A DNA stretch of 14,398 bases from contig JBCBZE010000048.1 of the NCBI GenBank assembly GCA_039815505.1, positions 1-14,398 on the forward strand, in the 5' to 3' direction. Shown piece by piece: positions 6,860-14,398 of this stretch. The notes under the pieces were generated by a model. It was not told the origin of the DNA. It was given only the letters and a program-made list of their open reading frames with translations, and made no database searches. The stretch is from CANLWN01 sp039815505 (GTDB lineage Bacteria > Bacteroidota > Bacteroidia > Flavobacteriales > Flavobacteriaceae). Position 1 is the first letter of the stretch, and the number at the start of each line of letters is the position of its first letter. Both the position numbers and the translations under genes were made by a program.

Positions 6860-9664
6860 TTACAGCTTAAGGATGTAGTTCACTAGATTGGCATCATGTG
6901 TTAACCCCATCTTTTTTCGAAGTCTGTAGCGTTTAATTTCAACACTTCTAGCAGATATATTCAGCAAAGGGGCTATTTCCTTTGATGACAAATTTAAGCG
7001 CAGATAGGCGCATAATCGTATATCGTTGGGAGATAGATTGGGGTGTGCTTTTTTCAATTTCTTTAAAAATTTTCTATCGGCATTATTAAACGCTTCTTTG
7101 AACAACTCCCAATCATCGTTTTGATTAAGACTTTTATCAATGATATGAATAATTGGTTTAACGGAATTTTTGTCCTCTACATTGGCCAAGAGTTGTTCTT
7201 TGACTTTGGACAACAACTCATTCTTTTTTATGATACTCATTGTTGAAGCGGCCAATTCGTTACTTTTACCCTTAAAGTCTTTTTTAAGTTGTTCATTTTT
7301 AATTTTGATAATTTCTTTCTCGTTTTGGGCTTTGGCCAAATCCATTTCACGCTTATTCTTTAGGATCAACTTTTCTTGGCGTTTGTGATAATGGCGCCTA
7401 TAGGAATTGTGTATGAGGATCGAACCTAATATGGCACAGAACAGATACAGTCCTAGTAAAATATTGGATAAATACCATGGCCTGGCAATCTCAAAAGCAT
7501 AGGTGGCCATATTCGTAGATATTCTGTCACCTATTCTTGCTCTCACTTTAAACGTATATTTACCTGGGGGAAGGTTCTCGAAAGAGGTTGATGATACTTC
7601 GGACCAGCTGCTCCAATTATCATAGATCCCCAACAACTGAAATTGATACCTTGGCCTTAAATATTTTTTAAATTCTGCCGTATAAAAGGATATCTCCAGA
7701 TTGTTCTCATTGCTTTTAAAACTACCTTTAAGCTTTTTGTCAAATAAACTTTTTCCAACAGTATTTGTATTTTTCCCGGCCTTTCTTACGCTGGATATCT
7801 TAACGTTGAACTCTGTTTCATGAAAATTATCAATGTCGGTAGTAATATAACCGGAGCTTGTGCCGAACAGATACTTTCCTTCTTCTTTTAGCTCCGTGAC
7901 ACTTTCGTATCCCACTATACCGTTTCTAATATTTTCGGTGAGTGGAATATAATTGACGATAGGTACGTTCGCTAATTTCCCTTCCGATATGAAGCCGATA
8001 TCGGACTTGGTAAAGACCCAAAGATAATCGTTCTTGCCTGCGACCGTCATCTTTCCCGAAACATATTCTTTTGTTTTATATACACGGCTTAAAATACTGT
8101 CCTTTACAAATTGTTCACTTACATCATCATATTTTAAGATTCCTTTACCGTAGGAATAGAATAAATTTCCCTTGTACTTGACAATTCCAGAATTGGAACC
8201 CTTGATCAACGTATCTACAGAAACTTTTTTTGCCTCTAAAAACGCATCGTCTGTTTTTATTTTAAAAACGCCCTTGTACTCATGATTTACAAAGATGTTC
8301 TTTCCGAGGACTTCGAAATATCTAGATGAATGATCAAATCCCTTGATCTTATTTCTAACTTGCCAAGTATTATTTAAATTCTCCAAGATGTACAACCCAT
8401 CATAGTTTCCCTGTAAGAGTAGGTTGGGATTATCATTTAAACGGGCCGTTTTCCACGTGCCTTGAATGTTGGCTATTTTTCGTATCCTACTTCCCTCAAT
8501 AATGTAAGTGCCCGTATGGTGACCACAGAATAAGATGCCTTCAATGATATTCAACGACCAAACCTGACCTTGTGTCCCCTTAACTAGTTCAAAATCGGTA
8601 TTACCTTTCAGGGGTTTATAAAAAAGCCCTTGATTTGTACCCAAATATAGATTGTCCCCTATTACGGCCGAAGCATAAACGCTACCTACAATACCCTTGC
8701 TATCATGGAAAACTTTAAATGGCGATTTGAGATTTATATAACTGATGCCATTGTCTAGGCCCAACCATATATTATTGTCAAAATCCTCAAAAAGCGATAA
8801 AACCGTATTGTTCCTTAATCCTTTTACTTGATCTACATGGGATATTAAGTTTCCATTCTTGTCCAAATGTATCAGACCATGGGATATGGTGCCTAAGGCA
8901 AAACTTTTGTCCTTTAGTTGTAGGCTACTATATACGCTTACTTTGGATAACAACGTATCCGCTGCTATAGCCCATGGATCGAACGATTCTTTATGAACCT
9001 GGTAAAAGCCATTACGTCTGGTAAGAACCAGCAAATCATCCTTGCGTTGAAAAATATTGACAACTTCATCTATTTTAAAGGGCTCGGCATCGTAGACCAG
9101 AACATCCCTGCCATTTTCAATCTTATAAATCCCCTTATTCTGTTTTTGAAAATAGATATCTTGATCAAGATTGAACATTCTGGGCAAAGAAGTATCAGAG
9201 TCAATGATATTCACGGAATGGTCCTTAAGATTATAGATATATATGCGTTTGATCGACTGAAAAATAATCCATTTATCCATATCCAGGATATTCCAAAACT
9301 CTTCGTCCTGTATAAGCTTGTTTTTTATTTTTTGGGATAAAGAGGTGTATTGCATGATACCAAAATCATCTTTTTTCCAATACCCGAACTCCATATAGCT
9401 TCCGGTATAGATTTTATCCCCAACAACCTTTACCGACCTCATTATTGTCTCGTTCGGTGAAGGGAATATAGTCCATTTGGCACCGTTGAATTCCAAAAGC
9501 CCCTTACTATTGGCAATATAGATTACCTTATCCTTTGATTGTGAGATATCCCAATTTTGATTTTCCGCATCATAATCCGAGGGAGCATAATTTTGAATAG
9601 GGGGAAGTTCTTGAGAAAAAAGACCCAAGGAGAAAAACAGTAAAAGGAAGGCCGAAATTTTCAA
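6860..9664 (-). CDS. Membrane-spanning propeller/Y_Y_Y sensor with LuxR-type DNA-binding domain
   Basis: A 934-residue one-component sensor-regulator. A signal sequence (about 1-18) exports a periplasmic part of some 700 residues built of propeller blades, for example NNTVLSLFEDFDNNIWLGLD (285-304) and SVYASAVIGDNLYLGTNQGL (328-347). A Y_Y_Y (triple tyrosine) domain follows at about 652-728 (YQFQLLGIYDNWSSWSE, then LPPGKYTFKVRAR). One membrane helix lies at about 731-752, then a charged coiled coil (758-830) and a C-terminal LuxR/GerE-type helix-turn-helix (877-934; LSSKEIAPLLNISARSVEIK at 892-911). No histidine kinase or receiver domain is present, unlike hybrid two-component PUL regulators. 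The start is TTG (9662-9664): no in-frame ATG, GTG or CTG lies between it and an upstream stop, and the next ATG (Met75) would delete the signal peptide. It probably senses a glycan fragment and controls the adjacent glycosidase genes; this is inferred from position. Confidence 0.85.
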   Translation of the reverse strand: MKISAFLLLFFSLGLFSQELPPIQNYAPSDYDAENQNWDISQSKDKVIYIANSKGLLEFNGAKWTIFPSPNETIMRSVKVVGDKIYTGSYMEFGYWKKDDFGIMQYTSLSQKIKNKLIQDEEFWNILDMDKWIIFQSIKRIYIYNLKDHSVNIIDSDTSLPRMFNLDQDIYFQKQNKGIYKIENGRDVLVYDAEPFKIDEVVNIFQRKDDLLVLTRRNGFYQVHKESFDPWAIAADTLLSKVSVYSSLQLKDKSFALGTISHGLIHLDKNGNLISHVDQVKGLRNNTVLSLFEDFDNNIWLGLDNGISYINLKSPFKVFHDSKGIVGSVYASAVIGDNLYLGTNQGLFYKPLKGNTDFELVKGTQGQVWSLNIIEGILFCGHHTGTYIIEGSRIRKIANIQGTWKTARLNDNPNLLLQGNYDGLYILENLNNTWQVRNKIKGFDHSSRYFEVLGKNIFVNHEYKGVFKIKTDDAFLEAKKVSVDTLIKGSNSGIVKYKGNLFYSYGKGILKYDDVSEQFVKDSILSRVYKTKEYVSGKMTVAGKNDYLWVFTKSDIGFISEGKLANVPIVNYIPLTENIRNGIVGYESVTELKEEGKYLFGTSSGYITTDIDNFHETEFNVKISSVRKAGKNTNTVGKSLFDKKLKGSFKSNENNLEISFYTAEFKKYLRPRYQFQLLGIYDNWSSWSEVSSTSFENLPPGKYTFKVRARIGDRISTNMATYAFEIARPWYLSNILLGLYLFCAILGSILIHNSYRRHYHKRQEKLILKNKREMDLAKAQNEKEIIKIKNEQLKKDFKGKSNELAASTMSIIKKNELLSKVKEQLLANVEDKNSVKPIIHIIDKSLNQNDDWELFKEAFNNADRKFLKKLKKAHPNLSPNDIRLCAYLRLNLSSKEIAPLLNISARSVEIKRYRLRKKMGLTHDANLVNYILKL

Positions 9665-9860
9665 TTGAAAGTTGTTGTTGTTAACTAGTTCTAAATATAT
9701 AACAATTTTAGAGTTAGTGCTTTCCTCTTAAGGGAATAGAACGTATGATTGAAGATATAAGTCCTATCTAACATACCTTAGTGAGTTTGAATTACACTTT
9801 TATCAATGCCAATATGCTATAAAACAGGTCACTGAGATTCTTGCTGGGAACAAAAGAACA

Positions 9861-9895
9861 GGGGCCAATGATATTTTAAATATCCATTGGTTCCC
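9861..9895 (-). terminator. Probable terminator hairpin downstream of the subtilase gene
   Basis: An imperfect inverted repeat with arms GGGG-CCAATG-ATATTT and AAATAT-C-CATTGG-TT-CCC, read on the plus strand, lies 28 bp beyond the stop of the minus-strand subtilase gene. Read in the direction of that gene, the hairpin is followed by a T-rich run (TGTTCTTTTGTT). The stem has small bulges and the T run is interrupted, so termination is likely but not certain. It would separate the subtilase transcript from the regulator gene downstream. Confidence 0.5.
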
Positions 9896-9922
9896 GAAAA
9901 TCCCTAAAAATTGGCTACTTGA

Positions 9923-12769
9923 TCATAACTTGTAAATTAATTGTTCCAACCTATCGCCCCTATTGGAATAAATGACCATTGCATACAGTCCAGGGCGCAG
10001 TTCGTTCAATAGTATAAAAGCCCTATCCGATCCTACTTTTTTTGAAAGTATATGTCTACCCTCCAGGCTATATATTTCCATCCATACTTCGGCGGTATCC
10101 TCAAATTCCTTTGTAAAAATATTCACTCCATCCATAATAGGATTTGGAAACGTGGTGAAGGGAACAGTGGTAAGGAAAAACAGCTCACTTTCTTCAGAGA
10201 TAAAGGAAGTGCCATCATTCAGCACTATATTTAATCGATATGTATTCAACCCTTGAACGGGTAATTGATCCAAGTATGTTAAACTTGTTCTGTCAGGACT
10301 TCTAATTACACCTATGGTCTCAAAAGAGCTTCCTATTTCCTTTTGGATTTCTACCTGTGCAACATTAAACAGACTCGATAATTGAATATTGAGTTCCCCG
10401 GCATTGCCATCCTCGGAAATTTCGGCAAAAACAAAACTTTCATAACACCCTGTATTGAACACCGTATAGTCTATAGCTGTACTAACTGCTCCCAACTTAT
10501 TTTCTTGGAGAACGGATTGTACGGCAAAATAATCCGAGTCAATTTTGGTCTTATCAAAAATGTAGGTCGTATCCGAGGTGACGGCCGTAAGCTGCATGAT
10601 ATTGTCCTTTAAATTATAAATATTATACGCCTTAACATTTTCCTGTTTATTCCAACGGAGTTGTAATACATCATCGCAATCCAAGGCCACACCCAATGTG
10701 CTTACCCTGGATATTACAAAGGGATCGGATATGTGCTCCCTTTCCGCTATGGTCATTTTTAATAGTGCTGTTGTAGTAATGTCTTCCGGAGCGGACCAAA
10801 AATAATAACCATCGGAAAGCGTTGTTTGTGATTCAATAACTTCCCATGTGTCTCCATGATCATAACTTATGGCCAACTCCCCTTTTTCGATATCAAAACT
10901 GCTTTCCCACCTAAAATAGCTTGCTGTTTCGCCATCATATGGAAAGTTATCATCCAACAACGGATAATTCCATGTAAAACTGTTTGGTTCCTCCCATCCA
11001 TAGGCAATGGAAAATTCCTGGTTCAAAGTATGGATATTGAACCCTGTAACCTGTAGTACAACCTCTCCGGAGATAGGATTCTCTATGGATACCTGTTCAA
11101 TATTGTTTGTATGATCCGGTCCTTTGGACGCCGGTGACTCCAAACTCAAAGTATTGGCCATGCTGTTCAACACCCATGGTTCATGGACGGTAGTTCCATT
11201 GATTGCCTCCATATCCAAATCGTTCACCAAAGCTAAATTGCTATTTATGGGGGCAGGGGTATCGGTCCATACCAATGTGGCTTTAAAGTTTTTTGCATTT
11301 TGGGGAATACCAATAGGGAAGGTCTTAATGGCCCCAGGATCAATGGTACTGGATATGATCCGATTATCCTGAAGTGTTTTTAAGGCGTTATAACCATTAA
11401 TTTTACCATAACCGGATCTAAAATCCGGCCCTTTGTTCCCTATATCATCCGCGCTATTGATCACTATGGCTTTTAATAAAGAAGCCAAAGGGTTTTGATT
11501 ATGGATATCCATATAAAACTCTTGTAAAAGCGCACAAACGCCCGAGACCAATGCGGTAGCGTTAGATGTACCTATAATGCTGTAAGCTACCAGTTCCGGT
11601 TTTATTCGCCCATCATAGGCAGGGCCCACGGAAGAGAAGGATGGCACCTTGTTTTCTTCATCCATGGCCCCTATACTTAAGGTATTTTTAGACATTTTAA
11701 AATTCCCTGTAAGATTGGCATAGTTCCCTATTCCCTGATAAGGGCCGTTTTTAGGGGTGTCCAAACCTGCATTTCCAGAAGAAAAAACATGCAGCTCCTC
11801 TGGGTTTTGATAGATATGGGTATCATAGGATTCTGCCAGCAAACCATAGAAGTTTTCTATTTCCGTACCGTAGGAATGATTTTGAATTAAAATATTGTTA
11901 TCGGACAAATAGGTGTTACCATCCGGTAGCAGATTGGAAAAATCCGACAATTGTATAGATGCCATGGGTGCAACTCCTTTACCTTTTATGGAAGAATTCC
12001 CCAAACCGGATATGATGGTAGCCATATCCGTGGCATGATTATCGGTCGTATTGGAAATTAGGGGCGAGTTTGTCAATTTATTCCTGAGATCTATGTCACT
12101 TTCAATAAATCTATTATCTTTTAAAGAAACTATAATTCCTTCACCCTGAAGGTTTGGGAGCGCCTTGTAGATTTTATTGATATTATTTATCGTAAGATTT
12201 AAATCCCTGACAGTGCTTTCCAATATGGGATTGAACGATTCTTGCCCTACATATAACACTTCTTCATTTGGAAGTAGTTCTTTTTCCAAAAGATCCAATT
12301 TTCCATACACATGGACACTATTTTTTTCCGTTTTTATGAACGTGATCTTAGGTAAGCGATTTATATGCGCAATTGTATGTTTGGGACGATTTGATTTGAT
12401 GACATAATGTGCCTTCTTGGTAACATTGCCCTGAAGTAGTGTATTGGATAATTTCCATTTATCATTGACGTAGGTAATATAACAACTGTCCTTAAATACC
12501 TCGCGTTGCTCATTATCCATCGTGACGATATAATGTTCCTTGTCCAGAACCCTTAATACTCGGATTCCACTTTTCTTGAACCACTGAGCCGATTGAGCTT
12601 CACTTATCCGAACCAACACAGCGGTTTTGATACCTTTTTGATATGATTTTAGTAAAGTCGACGGCGGTACGGAGGTATATATGGACCATGTATCCCCAAT
12701 ACCATCCTGGGCAGATAGTATGCAGGAACATGAAAGAATAAAGAAAAAAAAATATTTACCGATTCTCAT
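9923..12769 (-). CDS. Secreted S8 subtilisin-like serine peptidase with T9SS type A sorting domain
   Basis: A 948-residue exported peptidase. The signal peptide ends near Ala20 (ILSA, then QD). Residues about 25-190 form an N-terminal region that may be a propeptide. The S8 catalytic domain covers about 190-470. The triad can be assigned as Asp218 (IVSLKDNRF), His245 (TDNHATDMATIISGLG) and Ser402 (IGTSNATALVSG), with oxyanion Asn333 in SSGNAG. The motifs around Asp and His are degenerate compared with the usual DTG and HGTHVAG, but all key residues are present. Beta-sandwich modules follow (about 475-870; a jelly-roll P-domain-like part near 480-590, FnIII-like parts later). The last 80 residues (FTTFPNPIMDGVNIF at 871-885, then LRPGLYAMVIYS and a terminal Lys-Leu) are a type A T9SS C-terminal sorting domain. 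The protein should therefore be secreted or attached at the surface by the Por system. Substrate unknown; no tie to the glucan genes is visible. Confidence 0.9.
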   Translation of the reverse strand: MRIGKYFFFFILSCSCILSAQDGIGDTWSIYTSVPPSTLLKSYQKGIKTAVLVRISEAQSAQWFKKSGIRVLRVLDKEHYIVTMDNEQREVFKDSCYITYVNDKWKLSNTLLQGNVTKKAHYVIKSNRPKHTIAHINRLPKITFIKTEKNSVHVYGKLDLLEKELLPNEEVLYVGQESFNPILESTVRDLNLTINNINKIYKALPNLQGEGIIVSLKDNRFIESDIDLRNKLTNSPLISNTTDNHATDMATIISGLGNSSIKGKGVAPMASIQLSDFSNLLPDGNTYLSDNNILIQNHSYGTEIENFYGLLAESYDTHIYQNPEELHVFSSGNAGLDTPKNGPYQGIGNYANLTGNFKMSKNTLSIGAMDEENKVPSFSSVGPAYDGRIKPELVAYSIIGTSNATALVSGVCALLQEFYMDIHNQNPLASLLKAIVINSADDIGNKGPDFRSGYGKINGYNALKTLQDNRIISSTIDPGAIKTFPIGIPQNAKNFKATLVWTDTPAPINSNLALVNDLDMEAINGTTVHEPWVLNSMANTLSLESPASKGPDHTNNIEQVSIENPISGEVVLQVTGFNIHTLNQEFSIAYGWEEPNSFTWNYPLLDDNFPYDGETASYFRWESSFDIEKGELAISYDHGDTWEVIESQTTLSDGYYFWSAPEDITTTALLKMTIAEREHISDPFVISRVSTLGVALDCDDVLQLRWNKQENVKAYNIYNLKDNIMQLTAVTSDTTYIFDKTKIDSDYFAVQSVLQENKLGAVSTAIDYTVFNTGCYESFVFAEISEDGNAGELNIQLSSLFNVAQVEIQKEIGSSFETIGVIRSPDRTSLTYLDQLPVQGLNTYRLNIVLNDGTSFISEESELFFLTTVPFTTFPNPIMDGVNIFTKEFEDTAEVWMEIYSLEGRHILSKKVGSDRAFILLNELRPGLYAMVIYSNRGDRLEQLIYKL

Positions 12770-13050
12770 AGCGCAATATTTAAAAATATCACTTTTAAAA
12801 CTGAATCAATCCTTTTTTTGATTTTTTTCGACCATCTTCACCCTACAAACTTAGTACGTAAAATTTGTAAAAATTAAATAACTATAACGTTTTCGTAGTT
12901 TTCAGTATTATTTATAACAAAATACTGCATTTCATCGAATAATTCTTAATTAATTGTTAATCATCGATAAAAGTTGGTATTTTAACGAGTAAGAAAATTC
13001 GTGCATATAATTAAAAAAATGCAATTTATTAATCTAAACACTATTAAAAA
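12770..13050. promoter_or_regulatory. Divergent AT-rich intergenic region between subtilase and metallopeptidase genes
   Basis: A 281-bp AT-rich stretch separates two divergently transcribed peptidase genes, so both promoters should lie here. No gene is seen. Visible elements are a perfect 7-bp inverted repeat CAGTATT/AATACTG (12903-12909 and 12921-12927, 11-nt spacer), a near-tandem repeat of GTTTTC just before it, and a direct repeat TCATCGA at 12932-12938 and 12961-12967. In DNA this AT-rich such short repeats can arise by chance, so they are candidate operators only. TAAAATTTG near 12858 comes close to the Bacteroidota -7 element but has one extra base. Confidence 0.5.
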
Positions 13051-13905
13051 ATGAAGAATTCGTTAAATTTTATGAAATTATTTGGGTTTTGTGTATTTTT
13101 TTTATTCATTTCTTGTGAAAATGAAGATGTGGGTTCGGAAACGAATGATCCCGATGTGATTGCCTCCATTTCCGAGGAACTTAAAACCCAATTGGATAAC
13201 TTGGCACTAAGTAGTACCGAAGTAAAACCTTACAACACGGTTTATCCCGATGGTACCAGCTTTTCTGGATTTTTGGTGGGTGGGGACATCATGATGACCG
13301 AAAGTGATATCATGAATGGAGATATATTTGCCGATGAAGGTGGAATTCAAAGCGAGCAATATAGGACTACAAATTTGGTAAGTCAACCAAGGACTTTGAG
13401 CGTCATTGGATATACGGGCAGTGGATTTGCACTTAGCAGCAGGGGTAGAACAGGTTTGCAATGGGCCATTAACAACTACAATCGGTTAAATTTAGGAATC
13501 AATTTTACCTTGACTTTTGCCGCTAGTACCAATGCGGATATCGTAGTTTTTGACAATACAGCAAATAACCCGGGAAGTGCAGGTGGTTCTGCAGGTTTCC
13601 CTTCTGGTGGTAATCCCAACAAGTTTGTACAGATATATGGTCTGGCCAATAGTTCCAACAATGTAAACGAACATGTGGTCACCCATGAAATTGGTCATTC
13701 CATAGGCTTTAGACATACTGATTATTTTAGTAGACAAAGTTGTGGACAGAATGTCAATGAGGGTAGTGCTGGAGTAGGGGCCATACTCATTCCAGGTACC
13801 CCCTCGGGGTTCGATCCTGGCTCTATCATGTTAGCTTGTTTTAGCAATTCTACTAGTGGGGAGTTCAACAATAACGATATTACCGCATTACGTTTCCTCT
13901 ATTAA
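13051..13905 (+). CDS. M57-like zinc metallopeptidase lipoprotein (HEIGH family)
   Basis: A 284-residue lipoprotein: signal segment 1-21, lipid Cys22 in LFISC, then ENED, an acidic tag consistent with surface export. The zinc-binding motif THEIGHSIGFRH (211-222) supplies His212, Glu213, His216 and His222 in the metzincin pattern HExxHxxGxxH. A Met-turn candidate is PGSIMLACF (256-264, Met260). The sequence ends NNNDITALRFLY, a typical close for this family, which is annotated as dual-action HEIGH metallo-peptidase (M57). The part before the active site includes TGLQWAINNYNRLNLGINFTL-type metzincin core sequence (about 134-154). Protein is full length with no sign of damage. Start is the ATG at 13051; a second Met at residue 8 would also leave a signal sequence. 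It is the only plus-strand gene, divergent from the subtilase and convergent on the YeeE/YedE-like gene. Substrate is unknown. Confidence 0.88.
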   Translation: MKNSLNFMKLFGFCVFFLFISCENEDVGSETNDPDVIASISEELKTQLDNLALSSTEVKPYNTVYPDGTSFSGFLVGGDIMMTESDIMNGDIFADEGGIQSEQYRTTNLVSQPRTLSVIGYTGSGFALSSRGRTGLQWAINNYNRLNLGINFTLTFAASTNADIVVFDNTANNPGSAGGSAGFPSGGNPNKFVQIYGLANSSNNVNEHVVTHEIGHSIGFRHTDYFSRQSCGQNVNEGSAGVGAILIPGTPSGFDPGSIMLACFSNSTSGEFNNNDITALRFLY

Positions 13906-13939
13906 TTTTTTTTATATTTAGTTCTTGTTTTAACCTGTG

Positions 13940-13967
13940 AAAAGGGCCGTTTTAAACGGTCCTTTTT
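13940..13967. terminator. Bidirectional terminator hairpin between convergent genes
   Basis: The arms AAAGGGCCGTTT and AAACGGTCCTTT are complementary over 12 positions with one G-T wobble, giving a GC-containing stem flanked by A residues on the left and TTTTT on the right. Read on either strand it resembles an intrinsic terminator. It starts 35 bp after the metallopeptidase stop and its right flank overlaps the stop codon of the convergent YeeE/YedE-like gene (13966-13968), so it can serve both. Confidence 0.75.
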
Positions 13968-14379
13968 AGTGTGGAAGTCTTTCCCTTAGTACCCCATACA
14001 TAAACGTGCCCAGCAGGGCCGCGCCAATTACAATGAGCATACTGAATGTGCCCGTACCCAATAAAACATACATAGGTCCCGGACATGCCCCGGCCAAGGC
14101 CCATCCCAAACCAAAAATGCAACCTCCCAAGATGTATCTAACAAACCCCTTTTCCTTTGATGGTAAGTGAATTTTATCCCCTTCCATACTTCTTACCTTA
14201 AACTTTTTGAATGCCCCGATAAAAAGAACCCCTAAGGCAACGGCAGAACCGATAATACCATACATGTGAAAAGATTGGAATTTGAACATTTCAAAAATTC
14301 GATACCAGGAAACTGCTTCCGATTTCACCAATACGATACCAAAAAAAATTCCTACGACTAAAAATTTGAAATACTTCAT
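13966..14379 (-). CDS. YeeE/YedE-type (DUF6691-like) membrane protein, probable sulfur-compound transport
   Basis: A 137-residue integral membrane protein with about four hydrophobic helices (roughly 4-20, 38-58, 81-98 and 106-130). The motif GLGWALAGACPGPMYVLLGTG (90-110), with a conserved Cys98 in a Gly/Ala-rich setting, is typical of the YeeE/YedE family, whose members move thiosulfate or other sulfur species across the inner membrane. The short length matches the half-size form, which usually sits directly after a second YeeE/YedE gene. The 19 bases between its start and the right edge leave room for such a partner to end just outside the window, but none can be seen. Family assignment rests on the motif and topology; the transported species is not readable from sequence. 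Confidence 0.82.
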   Translation of the reverse strand: MKYFKFLVVGIFFGIVLVKSEAVSWYRIFEMFKFQSFHMYGIIGSAVALGVLFIGAFKKFKVRSMEGDKIHLPSKEKGFVRYILGGCIFGLGWALAGACPGPMYVLLGTGTFSMLIVIGAALLGTFMYGVLRERLPH

Positions 14380-14398
14380 ACTTAAAAGATCAAAGGGA

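Noticed and set aside
8993..9340. A 115-codon plus-strand frame opposite the regulator gene
   Set aside because: It lies within the propeller coding region on the opposite strand and has no family features.
9669..9685. GTT triplet run just upstream of the regulator start, considered as a slippage-prone repeat
   Set aside because: It has only four units and lies outside the coding frame of any recognised gene; no evidence of variability can be seen.
12713..12736. Cys14/Cys16 of the subtilase as a lipid-attachment site
   Set aside because: The ILSC context is poor for a lipobox, the later ILSA-QD site fits ordinary signal peptidase cleavage, and the T9SS sorting domain implies a non-lipoprotein route.
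1..14398. Search by eye for tRNA, rRNA, CRISPR arrays, insertion sequences and integrase or transposase genes
   Set aside because: No cloverleaf, regularly spaced repeat, terminal inverted repeat with a transposase, or mobile-element gene was found.

Overview
The window looks like chromosomal DNA from a low-GC Bacteroidota, most probably a marine flavobacterium. The reasons are a subtilase ending in a type IX secretion (T9SS) sorting domain, four lipoproteins with acidic residues straight after the lipidated Cys, a PKD/CBM surface glycan-binding protein, and a propeller/Y_Y_Y/LuxR sensor-regulator. All of these are characteristic of Flavobacteriia. The genus cannot be read from the sequence.

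Positions 1-6488 (minus strand) hold a tightly packed gene run that reads right to left. First comes a 1062-residue clan GH-A glycosidase whose C-terminal half looks like an outer-membrane beta-barrel. It is followed by a three-module carbohydrate-binding lipoprotein (12 bp gap), a GH16 laminarinase-type lipoprotein (26 bp gap) and a PKD+CBM lipoprotein that runs off the left edge (23 bp gap). This is part of a polysaccharide utilisation locus, probably for a beta-1,3-glucan such as laminarin. No SusC/SusD pair is visible, so it would have to lie beyond the left edge or elsewhere.

Positions 6489-6859 are a non-coding leader/promoter region. Upstream of it, on the same strand, lies a 934-residue membrane-spanning regulator (6860-9664) with a TTG start. 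It has a periplasmic beta-propeller sensor, one membrane helix, a coiled coil and a cytoplasmic LuxR-type HTH. It is the obvious candidate regulator of the glucan genes.

Positions 9665-12769 hold a likely terminator hairpin and a secreted S8 subtilase with a T9SS C-terminal domain (minus strand). A 281-bp AT-rich divergent region (12770-13050) separates it from a plus-strand M57-like zinc metallopeptidase lipoprotein (13051-13905). That gene converges, across a hairpin that could terminate both directions, on a small YeeE/YedE-type membrane protein (13966-14379, minus). Nothing seen links these three genes functionally to the glucan locus.

Working model (inference): the GH16 enzyme cuts glucan at the cell surface, the two non-catalytic lipoproteins hold it there, the barrel-fused glycosidase acts on the chain or oligosaccharides at an outer-membrane pore, and the regulator senses released sugar. 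The glycosidase/beta-barrel fusion is the most unusual item in the window.
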